NCBI GenBank assembly: GCA_964251675.1
Contig: CAXUKS010000002.1
Span: 62,001-126,000, forward strand
Reading direction: 5' to 3'
Length of the DNA stretch: 64,000 nt
Source of the DNA: JANXMY01 sp964251675
GTDB lineage: Bacteria > Armatimonadota > Armatimonadia > Armatimonadales > Capsulimonadaceae
Shown piece after piece: positions 41,434-49,457 of the stretch. Under the pieces are notes generated by a model that ran no database searches, had not been told where the DNA came from, and was given only the letters and a program-made list of their open reading frames with translations. The stretch's first letter is position 1. Every line of letters begins with the position of its first letter. The position numbers and the translations under genes were made by a program.

Positions 41434-42279
41434 ATGACTGAGCATACTTCGCCATTCAAGCGTACTTTACTCAAGCGTACTTTGCGCCACTCAGCGGTCT
41501 CCCGGCCAAAATCCGTGCCCTGTGCCCCCACGCCTCCGGGTGGTCAGGCGCTGGACACGCGCACCCAGCGCCGGATGGAGGCACGCTTCGGCCATGACTT
41601 TTCCCAGGTCCGCATCCACGCAGGCAGCCATGCCGCCGAGACCGCGCAGACTCTGGGGGCAAAGGCCTACACGCAGGGCCGCGACATTGTGTTTGGCGAG
41701 GGCCAGTTTGCGCCGCACAGCCGGGACGGGGAGCGCCTGCTGGCACACGAGCTGACCCATGTGGTGCAGCAGTCTCGGTTCGGGGTGGGGGGCGAGGCAC
41801 GCCTGAGCCAGAGTCAAGATGCGTCCGAGCAGGAAGCGGCGGCGGCAGCCTCTGAAGTGCTGGCGGGGCGGAATGTACAGGTGCAGGCACTGCCGCAGGC
41901 GGCTGTGGCGAGAGATGGAAATGATGCGCTGGATCGCAGTGTTCAGCAGGGGCTTTCCGACCAGTGGAAACTGAAGCTGGATGATCAGGGAGCAGGCATG
42001 GAATACAGTCAGGGGCCGTTCACGGGGCGGTTCGGAGCGTCCAGCCCGGACACCCCCGGCGTCTCCGGCAGCCTGGGGCTGGGAAGCCCCCTGGCCCCGT
42101 TTCCCTTTTGCCACCCTGATCCGAAAGACGATCCCTTTCATCCGGTCCTGCCGCCGCTTTCCAGCCCTGGCTCGGCGGGAGACAGCACGGGGCCATCCCT
42201 GCCGTGGGGACTACGCGGTGACGGCTTCTTTGGCTCCGATGGGTGGGGCGTGGGAGCGAGCGGCGGATTTCGATTTTGA
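41434..42279 (+). CDS. DUF4157 (eCIS core) protein, first copy (281 aa)
   Basis: The DUF4157 domain marks extracellular contractile injection systems. It spans about residues 38-140: GQALDTRTQRRMEARFGHDF, VRIHAGSHAA, AYTQGRDIVFGEGQFAP, and the zincin motif HELTHVVQQ with His105. The C-terminal half differs from the other two copies. It is Gly/Ser/Pro-rich and ends GGFRF, a pattern like the last strand of outer-membrane barrels. DUF4157 proteins are often eCIS cargo, with a peptidase-like head and a variable tail. It is the first gene after the leader. No strong ribosome site precedes it. Confidence 0.85.
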   Translation: MTEHTSPFKRTLLKRTLRHSAVSRPKSVPCAPTPPGGQALDTRTQRRMEARFGHDFSQVRIHAGSHAAETAQTLGAKAYTQGRDIVFGEGQFAPHSRDGERLLAHELTHVVQQSRFGVGGEARLSQSQDASEQEAAAAASEVLAGRNVQVQALPQAAVARDGNDALDRSVQQGLSDQWKLKLDDQGAGMEYSQGPFTGRFGASSPDTPGVSGSLGLGSPLAPFPFCHPDPKDDPFHPVLPPLSSPGSAGDSTGPSLPWGLRGDGFFGSDGWGVGASGGFRF

Positions 42280-42341
42280 TTTGGCTTCCCAAAACCCAGT
42301 GTAAGTGACTGAACAAGAAATAAACTACAAGGAACAAGCAA

Positions 42342-43196
42342 ATGGCTGAACAGACAAGACAACACAAGCCGGAGCGACAGATCATTCCAGCGTCGAAGCC
42401 GAAAACCCTGCCTTCCACAGTTCATCACGCCACCGCCTCCGGCGGCCAGACGCTTGACGCCAAAACCCAGCAGACACTGGGGCCACGCTTCGGGCATGAC
42501 TTCTCGCAGGTGCGTATTCATGCCGACAGCCACGCCGCTGAGTCCGCTCAAGCCCTGGGCGCAAATGCTTACGCCGTTGGCAGCGATATCGTGTTCGGGG
42601 AAGGCAAATACGCTCCAGGCACCTCCGACACCGAGCGTCTGCTGGCCCATGAGTTGACCCATGTGGTGCAGCAGGCCAGATACGGTGCGGGCGATCCGAG
42701 CCGCCCCAGTCAGCGAGGGGATGCTTCAGAGCGCGAGGCCGACAGTGTGGCCGCCCAGGTAATGATGGGGCGAAGCGTACAGGTGCAGGCGATGCCAGAC
42801 GCCGCCGTCGCACGGGACCCCAGCGACAAACCCTTCTGGAATCCCAGTGACAAACCCAGTTGGAATCCCAGTGACAAACCCCGTTGGGATCCCAACGAAG
42901 ACCTTTTCACCAGAGATAATACCGGCTCTTGGATGGACAAACTCTTTGGCCTTGACCGAACAAAATCTTTTCAAGAGTCATGGCTGGATGGCCTGCTTGG
43001 GCCGGAAAGCCCAGCTCATATTAAAGAGGGAGATTCCGACCTTACAAAGCTCGGCCGGGCAGGCTACAGCGTTGGAGCTGGGATGGTCGCCGGGGTCGGT
43101 GTGCCTGCGGCCGATCTTTTGGATACACTCGCGTATGGTCCCTTTGGCGTGATGGAAAGCCAAATCAAACAAGAACCGACGGAAGCGCACGAATAG
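42342..43196 (+). CDS. DUF4157 (eCIS core) protein, second copy (284 aa)
   Basis: The DUF4157 domain (about 32-135) contains GQTLDAKTQQTLGPRFGHDF, AESAQALGANAYAVGSDIVF and HELTHVVQQ (His103). It is a close paralogue of the first copy. After it come three tandem NPSDKP(x)W repeats (about 165-190), then a C-terminal part with a weakly hydrophobic run (GYSVGAGMVAGVGVPAADLL). The tail differs from the first copy, in line with DUF4157 as a shared head on varied cargo. It lies 62 bp downstream of the first copy. Confidence 0.85.
   Translation: MAEQTRQHKPERQIIPASKPKTLPSTVHHATASGGQTLDAKTQQTLGPRFGHDFSQVRIHADSHAAESAQALGANAYAVGSDIVFGEGKYAPGTSDTERLLAHELTHVVQQARYGAGDPSRPSQRGDASEREADSVAAQVMMGRSVQVQAMPDAAVARDPSDKPFWNPSDKPSWNPSDKPRWDPNEDLFTRDNTGSWMDKLFGLDRTKSFQESWLDGLLGPESPAHIKEGDSDLTKLGRAGYSVGAGMVAGVGVPAADLLDTLAYGPFGVMESQIKQEPTEAHE
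42829..42895. repeat. 24-bp repeat inside the second DUF4157 gene
   Basis: A near-identical 24-bp unit coding for NPSDKP(x)W is present three times in a row. Base changes are few, so the expansion looks recent. Confidence 0.8.
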
Positions 43197-43205
43197 CGGA
43201 GGGCT

Positions 43206-43229
43206 ATGATTCCTGCTTATGATCCTTGA
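43206..43229 (+). CDS. 7-codon mini frame overlapping the cap-gene start
   Basis: ATG ATT CCT GCT TAT GAT CCT TGA begins five bases after a strong cggaggg ribosome site and ends 10 bases inside the cap gene, whose own ATG at 43219 lies too far from that site. Ribosomes finishing this mini frame could restart on the cap gene. Confidence 0.35.
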   Translation: MIPAYDP

Positions 43230-44418
43230 CCTTGACAGAACCCTGCGGCAAATGCTCGGCGCGGAGCTGGCACTCATTCCCGGCTGCCCGGTGTACACCG
43301 AAGAGCAGCTGACCTTTGACCCACCGACGGAAGCGGCGGCGGCGCAGGACGGCGAGGCGCGGATCAACCTGTTTCTGTACGACATTCGGGAAAACCTGGA
43401 ACAGCGGGACGAGTCATTCGCACAGGTTCGCAACGGGGCGCGGACGGAAGCCGGGAAGAGGCGGGCGCCGATCCGCATGGACCTGTCGTACCTGGTCACC
43501 ACCCATGCAGCCCATGACGTGTCCACGGAACACCGGCTGCTGGGGGATGTGATGAGCGTTTTAATGCGCCACCTCGCCGTGCCGGAGCGGTTCCTGGTCG
43601 GCACACTGCAAGGCAACGGGCCGAACAGCGTCCACCTAGCCCTGGCCCAGCCGGAGCATCTGGAGCTGATGAACCCGACTAATCTTTGGCAGGCGCTGGA
43701 AGGACAGCTTCAGCCCGGCCTGCCGCTGGTGGTCACCGCCTCCTTTGATCCGTTTGAGACGCACTGGACCAAAGTGGTCCGCGAACTGCTGTCCGCCGTG
43801 GGGCAGGGCGGCGCGAGGGACGGGCCAAACCGCCAGCCCGGTCTGTCCTCGCTGCGGGCCAGCGCCGCCGGGGTGGTGGTGGATGCACGGACGGAGCGGC
43901 CCCTGCCCGGCGTGACCGTGTGGGCGGCCTGGTCGGAGGAGGCCGTGCCGACCGATGGAAACGGCTTCTTTCTGCTGCTCAATCTGCCGCCAGGGCCGCA
44001 GGTGCTTCGCCTGGAACTGCGCGGCTACCGCACTGAGGAAGTGACCACGAATGTCCCGCCGATGGGGCGGCTGGAGCAGATGGAGCCGCTGGTGGTCGGG
44101 CTGACGGCGCTGACACAGGCCGAGCGGCAGGCAGAAACCACGGCCCGCGAGACAGAGGCACGGAACCTGCCTGCACTGGCCGAGACCGGGCGCATTTACC
44201 AGGCATCGCTGACCGGCACGCTCCGGTACGAAGACGGACGCCCCGCCGTGCGTGTGCCCGTGTCTGCCGGGGCGCGGCAGACGGTCACCGACACCGACGG
44301 CGTTTATTGCTTTTTTGACCTGCCGCCCGGCGAGCATCTGATTCAAGCCGTTCTGCCGGGGCAGGGCGAAGTAGAGATTGCACGGCACACCGTTCCCGCG
44401 ATAAAAAGGACACCCTAA
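43219..44418 (+). CDS. Pvc16-like cap protein (DUF4255) with C-terminal carboxypeptidase-regulatory-like domains (399 aa)
   Basis: The first 190 residues match DUF4255/Pvc16, the cap protein that ends the sheath of eCIS particles: MILDLDRTLRQMLGAEL, ARINLFLYDIRENLEQRDES and PIRMDLSYLVTTHAAHDVST. After residue 215 come two carboxypeptidase-regulatory-like beta domains (VVVDARTERPLPGVTVWAAW and GTLRYEDGRPAVRVPVSAGA), which cap proteins usually lack. The start at 43219 is inside the frame of a short upstream peptide. The stop overlaps the next start (TAATG). Confidence 0.8.
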   Translation: MILDLDRTLRQMLGAELALIPGCPVYTEEQLTFDPPTEAAAAQDGEARINLFLYDIRENLEQRDESFAQVRNGARTEAGKRRAPIRMDLSYLVTTHAAHDVSTEHRLLGDVMSVLMRHLAVPERFLVGTLQGNGPNSVHLALAQPEHLELMNPTNLWQALEGQLQPGLPLVVTASFDPFETHWTKVVRELLSAVGQGGARDGPNRQPGLSSLRASAAGVVVDARTERPLPGVTVWAAWSEEAVPTDGNGFFLLLNLPPGPQVLRLELRGYRTEEVTTNVPPMGRLEQMEPLVVGLTALTQAERQAETTARETEARNLPALAETGRIYQASLTGTLRYEDGRPAVRVPVSAGARQTVTDTDGVYCFFDLPPGEHLIQAVLPGQGEVEIARHTVPAIKRTP

Positions 44419-45146
44419 TGCTGAGAATTCCAAGTCTGCGCTATTCTGCTGCCAGCCTGTCACTGGCTGCCCTGTCTCTCTGGGCTGCACCGGCGGCGGT
44501 AGGCGACACGCTGGTGGTCAACGGCAAGTCCACCCCGGTCGATGTCCGCCCCATCAGCGGCAGCGCCTATGTGAAGTTTTCGGATGTGGCAAAGGCACTG
44601 GGCATGGTGCTGGTCAAGCGCGGCGGCCACTATGAGCTGACAAAGGCGGGCGGAACCGATCAGGTGCGGGCGCTGACGCAGGGCAAAATCGGCGACGTGC
44701 TCTTTGACGGCTACTGGCGCTTCCAGGTCAAAAGCATCGCTATGACGGATGCCTATACGGTGCAGAAAGAAGGGCAAAGGCTGTCTTACGACCGCAGGGA
44801 CAACATTGTCCATGCCGGGCCGGGCAAAACGCTGGTACTGCTGAACTGCCGCATCACCAACGGGCAAAAGTCAGTCCAAACATTCTGGTTCGCCCCGGTC
44901 AGCGGACGCAATATCAACAATGCCCTGACCGACACAGAGGGCGAATCGTATCCCCCGGATGGCTACGATTTAGACGGCTCGATTGCCCAGACCAAGCCGC
45001 TGCTGCCGGGGGCGAAGACCGACATTGTGATCGTGTTCAGCGTACCTGAAGGACTTCAGCGCAAAGACCTGAAAGACCTGGTGTTTACGCTGCAAAACAA
45101 CGACTCCCGGCCCGGCAATGATGTGCGCGTGACGCTCACACCCTAA
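44418..45146 (+). CDS. secreted protein with copper amine oxidase-N-like domain (242 aa)
   Basis: A signal peptide (about 1-30, LSLAALSLWAAPAAVGDT) is followed by a short copper-amine-oxidase-N-like unit (LVVNGKSTPVDVRPISGSAY, then VKFSDVAKALGM). A beta-sandwich domain with DUF4352-like features takes up the rest (GKTLVLLNCRITNGQKSVQT, DIVIVFSVPEGLQRKDLKDL). It would sit outside the cell or in the periplasm. It shares a TAATG overlap with the cap gene, so it is translated with the injection-system operon. A role in binding the particle or envelope is possible but not shown. Confidence 0.65.
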   Translation: MLRIPSLRYSAASLSLAALSLWAAPAAVGDTLVVNGKSTPVDVRPISGSAYVKFSDVAKALGMVLVKRGGHYELTKAGGTDQVRALTQGKIGDVLFDGYWRFQVKSIAMTDAYTVQKEGQRLSYDRRDNIVHAGPGKTLVLLNCRITNGQKSVQTFWFAPVSGRNINNALTDTEGESYPPDGYDLDGSIAQTKPLLPGAKTDIVIVFSVPEGLQRKDLKDLVFTLQNNDSRPGNDVRVTLTP

Positions 45147-45242
45147 CTTTCATATTCTGACTTTTTTGTAAGACCAATCGTATCTATTGTTCGGTCCGAG
45201 CGTCCCCCGCAGACAGGGAATGCTCAGAAAAGGAGAAGTTTC

Positions 45243-47096
45243 ATGCCGGAGTATCTTGCGCCAGGCGTATTTGTCGAAGAAATCGACAGCGGCAGCAAGC
45301 CGATTGAAGGAGTCGGCGTCAACACCGTCGCCTTTATCGGCTACGCCAAAAGCGGCGACTACAACAAGCCGACGTTTATCACCAACTGGTCCCAGTTCTG
45401 TCAGGTGTTCGGCGAAGAAGAAAACGCGCTGACCTCGGCCCTGTGCGCCGAGCTTGGCATGACCGTTTCCGACGTGCGGGCTGCCAAGAAAGCATCCCGC
45501 AAAGGCTGGATGGTCTATGCCAGCGAGACCGTAGACCGCGCCGTGCGTGAGCGCAAGACGCCCGTGAAGAACTTCTCGGATTTCCTGCGAAAGCACAATA
45601 TCCCCGCTTCCAGCCAGCCGTTTGTGGATGGCGGCTACCTCGCCCACGCCGTTTACGGCTACTACATGAACGGCGGCGGGCGAGCCTATATTATTCGGGT
45701 CGCCCGTCCCGCCGACATCGAGGCGCTGTCGTTTATCCCCGCCGGGGAGACCCCCATGACGGCGGCGGCTCCGGCACAGGTCACCGCTGGCCCGCTGCTC
45801 CTGACCGCCAAAGAGGCCGGGGCGGCGGGAAACGACATTAAAATCGACGTGGAGCACATCGGCGAGGAAGGCTTCACGCTGAAAATCAGCCAGGGAACGT
45901 CGTCCCCGGAAACCCTGGGCACGAAAGACAAGCCCCTGTCGGCGGACACAGCGACCAGCGCCAAATCCCGGCTGGTCACGCTGGAAAAGGTCGCGGCGGC
46001 CTCCGTGCTCCGGCCTGAGCTGAAGACGTTCGTGCTGGCAGGCGGCGCGGACAGCCTGCTCGCCAAGACCGGGAGCACCGCACTGGCCCCCGCTGGTTCG
46101 CCGCTATCCAACGGGCTGGCGAACCTGCGGGCGGATGATTTTATCGGCGATGATGCCCAGCGGACGGGTTTGGGGGGCCTCGCCCCGATTGAAGGCGTCC
46201 AGATGATCGCCGCCCCGGACCTGATGGCGGGGCTGTGGCAGCGCGAAGAAGTGCCCGGCGGCGAGGGCGATGCGCCCGAGAAGCTGGTCATCGACGAAAA
46301 GCGCAAGCAGGCCATCCTGGATGCTCAGTGCATGCTGGTCGCGCACTGCGAGCGGGCGGGCAACCGCATGGCGATTTTGGACCCCATCCCCGGCCTGTCT
46401 CCCCAGGAGATGAACGAGACGACGCTGAACACGCCGTACAATTCCGACTTCGGCCAGGGCGCGATTTACTACCCCTGGATCAAAATTGTAGACCCGATGC
46501 GCCGGGGACAGCAGCTGTTTGTCCCCCCCTCCGGTCACATCGCCGGAGTGTGGGCGCGGGTGGGGGTCGAGCGCGGCGTGCATAAAGCCCCCGCCAATGA
46601 GTTCCTGCGCGGCGCGGTGGACCTGGAAGTGACGGTGACCAAGGGCGAGCAGGAGCTGCTGAACCCCAACGGCATCAACTGCATCCGCTCGTTCCCCGGC
46701 ATGGGCATCAAGATCTGGGGCGCACGGACACTGGCAACAGTCGGCAACCCGTCGTGGAAGTATGTCAATGTCCGCCGCCTGTTCAACTACCTCAAAGATT
46801 CGCTGGATCGCGGTATGCAGTGGGTCGTCTTCGAGCCAAACGACCCTGACCTGTGGGGCCGCGTCCGGCGCACCGTCTCGGCGTTCCTCTTGACCGAGTG
46901 GCGGGAAGGCAAGCTGTTCGGAACCGTGCCGGAAGAGGCGTTCTATATCAAGTGTGACGCCGAAACCAATCCGCAGGAAATGATTGATCTGGGCCGCCTG
47001 TACGTGGAGATCGGCATCAATCCGGTCAAGCCCGCAGAGTTTGTCATCCTCCGCATGGGCCAGTGGTCCGGCGGCGGCAGCCTGAACGAAGAGTAA
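45243..47096 (+). CDS. eCIS/phage tail sheath protein, Pvc2-like (617 aa)
   Basis: It is a clear tail sheath protein: the PEYLAPGVFVEEIDSGSKPI start is shared by phage and Pvc/Afp sheaths, and the C-terminal domain has GIKIWGARTLATVG, YVNVRRLFNYLKDSLDRGMQ, PNDPDLWGRVRRTVSAFL and a last INPVKPAEFVILRMGQWSGG strand. It contracts to drive the tube. A middle insertion (about 175-300) is like that of larger sheath types. AGGAGA lies before the ATG. This is the only sheath gene seen in the cluster. Confidence 0.93.
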   Translation: MPEYLAPGVFVEEIDSGSKPIEGVGVNTVAFIGYAKSGDYNKPTFITNWSQFCQVFGEEENALTSALCAELGMTVSDVRAAKKASRKGWMVYASETVDRAVRERKTPVKNFSDFLRKHNIPASSQPFVDGGYLAHAVYGYYMNGGGRAYIIRVARPADIEALSFIPAGETPMTAAAPAQVTAGPLLLTAKEAGAAGNDIKIDVEHIGEEGFTLKISQGTSSPETLGTKDKPLSADTATSAKSRLVTLEKVAAASVLRPELKTFVLAGGADSLLAKTGSTALAPAGSPLSNGLANLRADDFIGDDAQRTGLGGLAPIEGVQMIAAPDLMAGLWQREEVPGGEGDAPEKLVIDEKRKQAILDAQCMLVAHCERAGNRMAILDPIPGLSPQEMNETTLNTPYNSDFGQGAIYYPWIKIVDPMRRGQQLFVPPSGHIAGVWARVGVERGVHKAPANEFLRGAVDLEVTVTKGEQELLNPNGINCIRSFPGMGIKIWGARTLATVGNPSWKYVNVRRLFNYLKDSLDRGMQWVVFEPNDPDLWGRVRRTVSAFLLTEWREGKLFGTVPEEAFYIKCDAETNPQEMIDLGRLYVEIGINPVKPAEFVILRMGQWSGGGSLNEE

Positions 47097-47129
47097 TCAG
47101 AACAGTACACAAAAGAAAGGACAGCTCCG

Positions 47130-47567
47130 ATGCCCTCAGAAGCTTTCGGCAATCTACGTTTCTACTTGGAGATCGACGGCATCACCGAAGGGATTTTCCA
47201 GCAGGTCGGCGGCCTGACCTCGGAGACCGAAGTGATCGAACACCGGCACGCCGGGAAAAAGGGCAACATCATTGTCCGCAAAGTCCCCGGCGCTCTTAAG
47301 TGGTCCAATATCACGTTCAAACGGGGCGTCACCGACGACACCAAGCTGCACGAATGGCGCAAAGCCATTGAAGACGGCAAGATCGCCACTAGCCGCAAAA
47401 ACGGGACCATCACCTGCTACGCCCCTGATCTGTCGGTGGTCGCGCAGTACAACTTCGTGAATGCCTGGCCCTGCAAGCTGACCGGGCCGTCGATGGATGC
47501 CACCCAGAACCAGCTTGCCATTGAAGAGCTGGACCTGTGCCATGAGGGCCTGACCCGCGCCAAGTAA
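47130..47567 (+). CDS. tail tube protein, Pvc1/gp19-like, first copy (145 aa)
   Basis: It matches the phage gp19-type tube family: FYLEIDGITEGIFQQVGGLT, IEHRHAGKKGNIIVRKVPGA, WSNITFKRGVTDDTKLHEWR and the last LAIEELDLCHEGLTRAK strand. Rings of this protein build the inner tube of the particle. It follows the sheath gene by 33 bp, as in Pvc/Afp clusters. A related second copy is at 48999. Confidence 0.9.
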   Translation: MPSEAFGNLRFYLEIDGITEGIFQQVGGLTSETEVIEHRHAGKKGNIIVRKVPGALKWSNITFKRGVTDDTKLHEWRKAIEDGKIATSRKNGTITCYAPDLSVVAQYNFVNAWPCKLTGPSMDATQNQLAIEELDLCHEGLTRAK

Positions 47568-47582
47568 GGCAGCACGACTACT

Positions 47583-47942
47583 ATGATGAAAACTTCTAAA
47601 ACCGGCGGCCTGCAAACCGAGTTCGAGTTTACTCTGCCACGCGGCTATGTGGACGGTGAAGGGACCCTGCACAAATCCGGCACGATGCGCCTGGCGACGG
47701 CGATGGATGAGATCGCCCCCATGCGGGACCCCCGCGTGCGCTCCAATCAGGCGTACCTGGTGATTATCCTGCTGGCCCGCGTGATCACCAAACTGGGCAC
47801 AGTCGCGCACATTGATACCGGCGTGGTGGAGAACCTGTTTTCCGCCGACCTTGCCTATTTGCAGGATTTCTACCGGAAGATCAACGACATCTCTTCCGAG
47901 GACGCGGGCGCGGAGGCAGAGACCGACGAGTCGGGGGAATGA
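47583..47942 (+). CDS. tail-assembly-type small protein (119 aa)
   Basis: It is a small protein with a beta-rich start (EFEFTLPRGYVDGEGTLHKS) and a long middle segment (VRSNQAYLVIILLARVITKL). The end is acidic (EDAGAEAETDESGE). Proteins of this size between the tube and the DUF6760-like gene are seen in many eCIS clusters and look like tail-assembly chaperones, but no function is proven. The stop overlaps the next start by one base (TGATG). Confidence 0.65.
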   Translation: MMKTSKTGGLQTEFEFTLPRGYVDGEGTLHKSGTMRLATAMDEIAPMRDPRVRSNQAYLVIILLARVITKLGTVAHIDTGVVENLFSADLAYLQDFYRKINDISSEDAGAEAETDESGE

Positions 47943-48100
47943 TGCGCTACCCCTCCGAGGCGCTCTACGAGGAGGTAGCGTATATCGCGTACCACTTCCA
48001 CTGGCCGCTGGAAGACATCCTGGACCTGGAACACGCCGAGCGGCATCGGTGGATCGAGGCGATCAGTAAAATCAATGAGCGCCTGAACAAAGCTGAGTGA
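47942..48100 (+). CDS. DUF6760-like small eCIS protein (52 aa)
   Basis: The short frame encodes YEEVAYIAYHFHWPLEDILD, then EHAERHRWIEAISKINERL. The EVAYIAYHFHW start and the LEHxERxRWI core are a known conserved small protein of eCIS clusters, placed directly behind the tail-assembly gene as here. The function is unknown. Its start overlaps the upstream stop by one base. Confidence 0.75.
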   Translation: MRYPSEALYEEVAYIAYHFHWPLEDILDLEHAERHRWIEAISKINERLNKAE

Positions 48101-48122
48101 CAACGCTGAGTAACACGCCGCG

Positions 48123-48980
48123 ATGAGCATACAGACAATAGACATCGCCGCACGGGTCGGTCCCCTCGCGGCCCGGTTCGCCCGGCGGATAGCGCAGCGC
48201 CTCGCCGGAACTCAGCCGAGGGCGTCGGCCTGGGCGGCGCGGCAGGCCGCCCGGCGCGGGATGGTCCGGGCCGTGCCGAAGCTGACACACTCGCTGCACG
48301 GGCTATTGGCTGAAGCGACGCCCGCTGTCCTGCGAACCAATCTGGTCCAGCAGTCTGGGGCCGGGGAGCCGCTGACAAGCGCCCTGCGGAAGCGGCTGCA
48401 GCCGCATTTGAAGTTTGACCCGGTCCAGGCGCGGCTGCATCGCGGGGCCGCCGCCGCCGCCGCCGCCCGGAGCCTGAAGGCCGAAGCGTTTACCATCGGC
48501 CCGGATGTCTTCTTCGGCGCGGGACGCTACGCCCCGGAAACACGGGCGGGCCTCGGCCTGCTGGCGCATGAGCTGACCCATGTGGGTCAGCAGACCGCAC
48601 AGGTCGGCGACCAAATGCGCTTCTTTACGCCGCACGGCGGGGATGCGATGGAAGGCGAAGCGCAGCAAACTGCCGCCGAGGTTCTGCGGGCAGAGGATAG
48701 GGATCAAGACGACCGGGAAAAAAGCAACCGCACGGGCGGCGCTCTGCATCAGGCCGCCGCGCCGCCGCGCCCGGCACTGGCCTTTTCCCTGGCGTCCCCG
48801 AGTGCCCGCGCTGGAGCAGCCTCCGCTCCTGCTCAGACGGCGACCGAGGAAAGCGGGGAGACGGGGTCAAAGACTAGCCCGGCCCAGGCCGATGCCCGCG
48901 CTGTCACCGACCGTGTCTACCAATTGATGAAGCAGGAAATCGCCCTCAGCCGGGAGCGCGGCTCCGCACGGCGGCAGTAA
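48123..48980 (+). CDS. DUF4157 (eCIS core) protein, third copy (285 aa)
   Basis: The DUF4157 domain (about 85-180) contains LRKRLQPHLKFDPVQARLHR, GPDVFFGAGRYAPET and HELTHVGQQ with His149. It is more diverged than the first two copies. The basic N-terminus (ARFARRIAQRLAGTQ, AARQAARRGMVRAV) may be a loading signal. The C-terminus after residue 190 is Ala/Pro-rich and ends in a helix (RVYQLMKQEIALSRERG) that resembles the end of the 959-residue protein at 49454. It lies 23 bp after the small gene. Confidence 0.85.
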   Translation: MSIQTIDIAARVGPLAARFARRIAQRLAGTQPRASAWAARQAARRGMVRAVPKLTHSLHGLLAEATPAVLRTNLVQQSGAGEPLTSALRKRLQPHLKFDPVQARLHRGAAAAAAARSLKAEAFTIGPDVFFGAGRYAPETRAGLGLLAHELTHVGQQTAQVGDQMRFFTPHGGDAMEGEAQQTAAEVLRAEDRDQDDREKSNRTGGALHQAAAPPRPALAFSLASPSARAGAASAPAQTATEESGETGSKTSPAQADARAVTDRVYQLMKQEIALSRERGSARRQ

Positions 48981-48998
48981 AGAACAAGGCAGAACCCT

Positions 48999-49457
48999 AT
49001 GGCCGGACTCGTCAATGCCGAAAAACAGCGCTCCAAAGACCCCCACCAGGGCCTGCGCTTCTGGGTCCAGCTCGGCCAGATCGAGATCGCGGGCTTCCGC
49101 GAATGCTCCGGGCTGACCATCGAGACCGAGATGTTTGAGTACGCCGAAGGCGGGCAGAACACGTACACGCACAAGCTGCCGGTGCGCCGCAAGTACGCCA
49201 ATATCACTTTGAAGCGAGGCATGGAAGAAGGCCAGGACCTGTACAAGTGGTATTTGCAGACCGCCACCGGCAAAGTCTCGCGTCAGAATATCTCCATCAT
49301 CATCTATGACCCGCTCGGGGAGCCGGTGCGGAAATGGGACCTCCAAAACGCCTATCCCTGTAAATGGACCGGACCGGATCTAAAAGCCGACTCCGGCGCA
49401 CTCGCCATTGAGACCCTGGAAATTGCCCATGAGGGCCTGCTGCCGTCCAGCCAGTGA
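48999..49457 (+). CDS. tail tube protein, second copy (152 aa)
   Basis: It is a gp19-type tube protein like the one at 47130: FWVQLGQIEIAGFRECSGLT, YAEGGQNTYTHKLPVRRKYA, ITLKRGMEEGQDLYKWYL and the last GALAIETLEIAHEGLLPSS strand. eCIS clusters often have two tube proteins, one of which forms the initiator ring near the baseplate (Pvc5-like). Here the second copy is the likely initiator. AAGG precedes the ATG. The stop overlaps the next gene by GTGA. Confidence 0.88.
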   Translation: MAGLVNAEKQRSKDPHQGLRFWVQLGQIEIAGFRECSGLTIETEMFEYAEGGQNTYTHKLPVRRKYANITLKRGMEEGQDLYKWYLQTATGKVSRQNISIIIYDPLGEPVRKWDLQNAYPCKWTGPDLKADSGALAIETLEIAHEGLLPSSQ

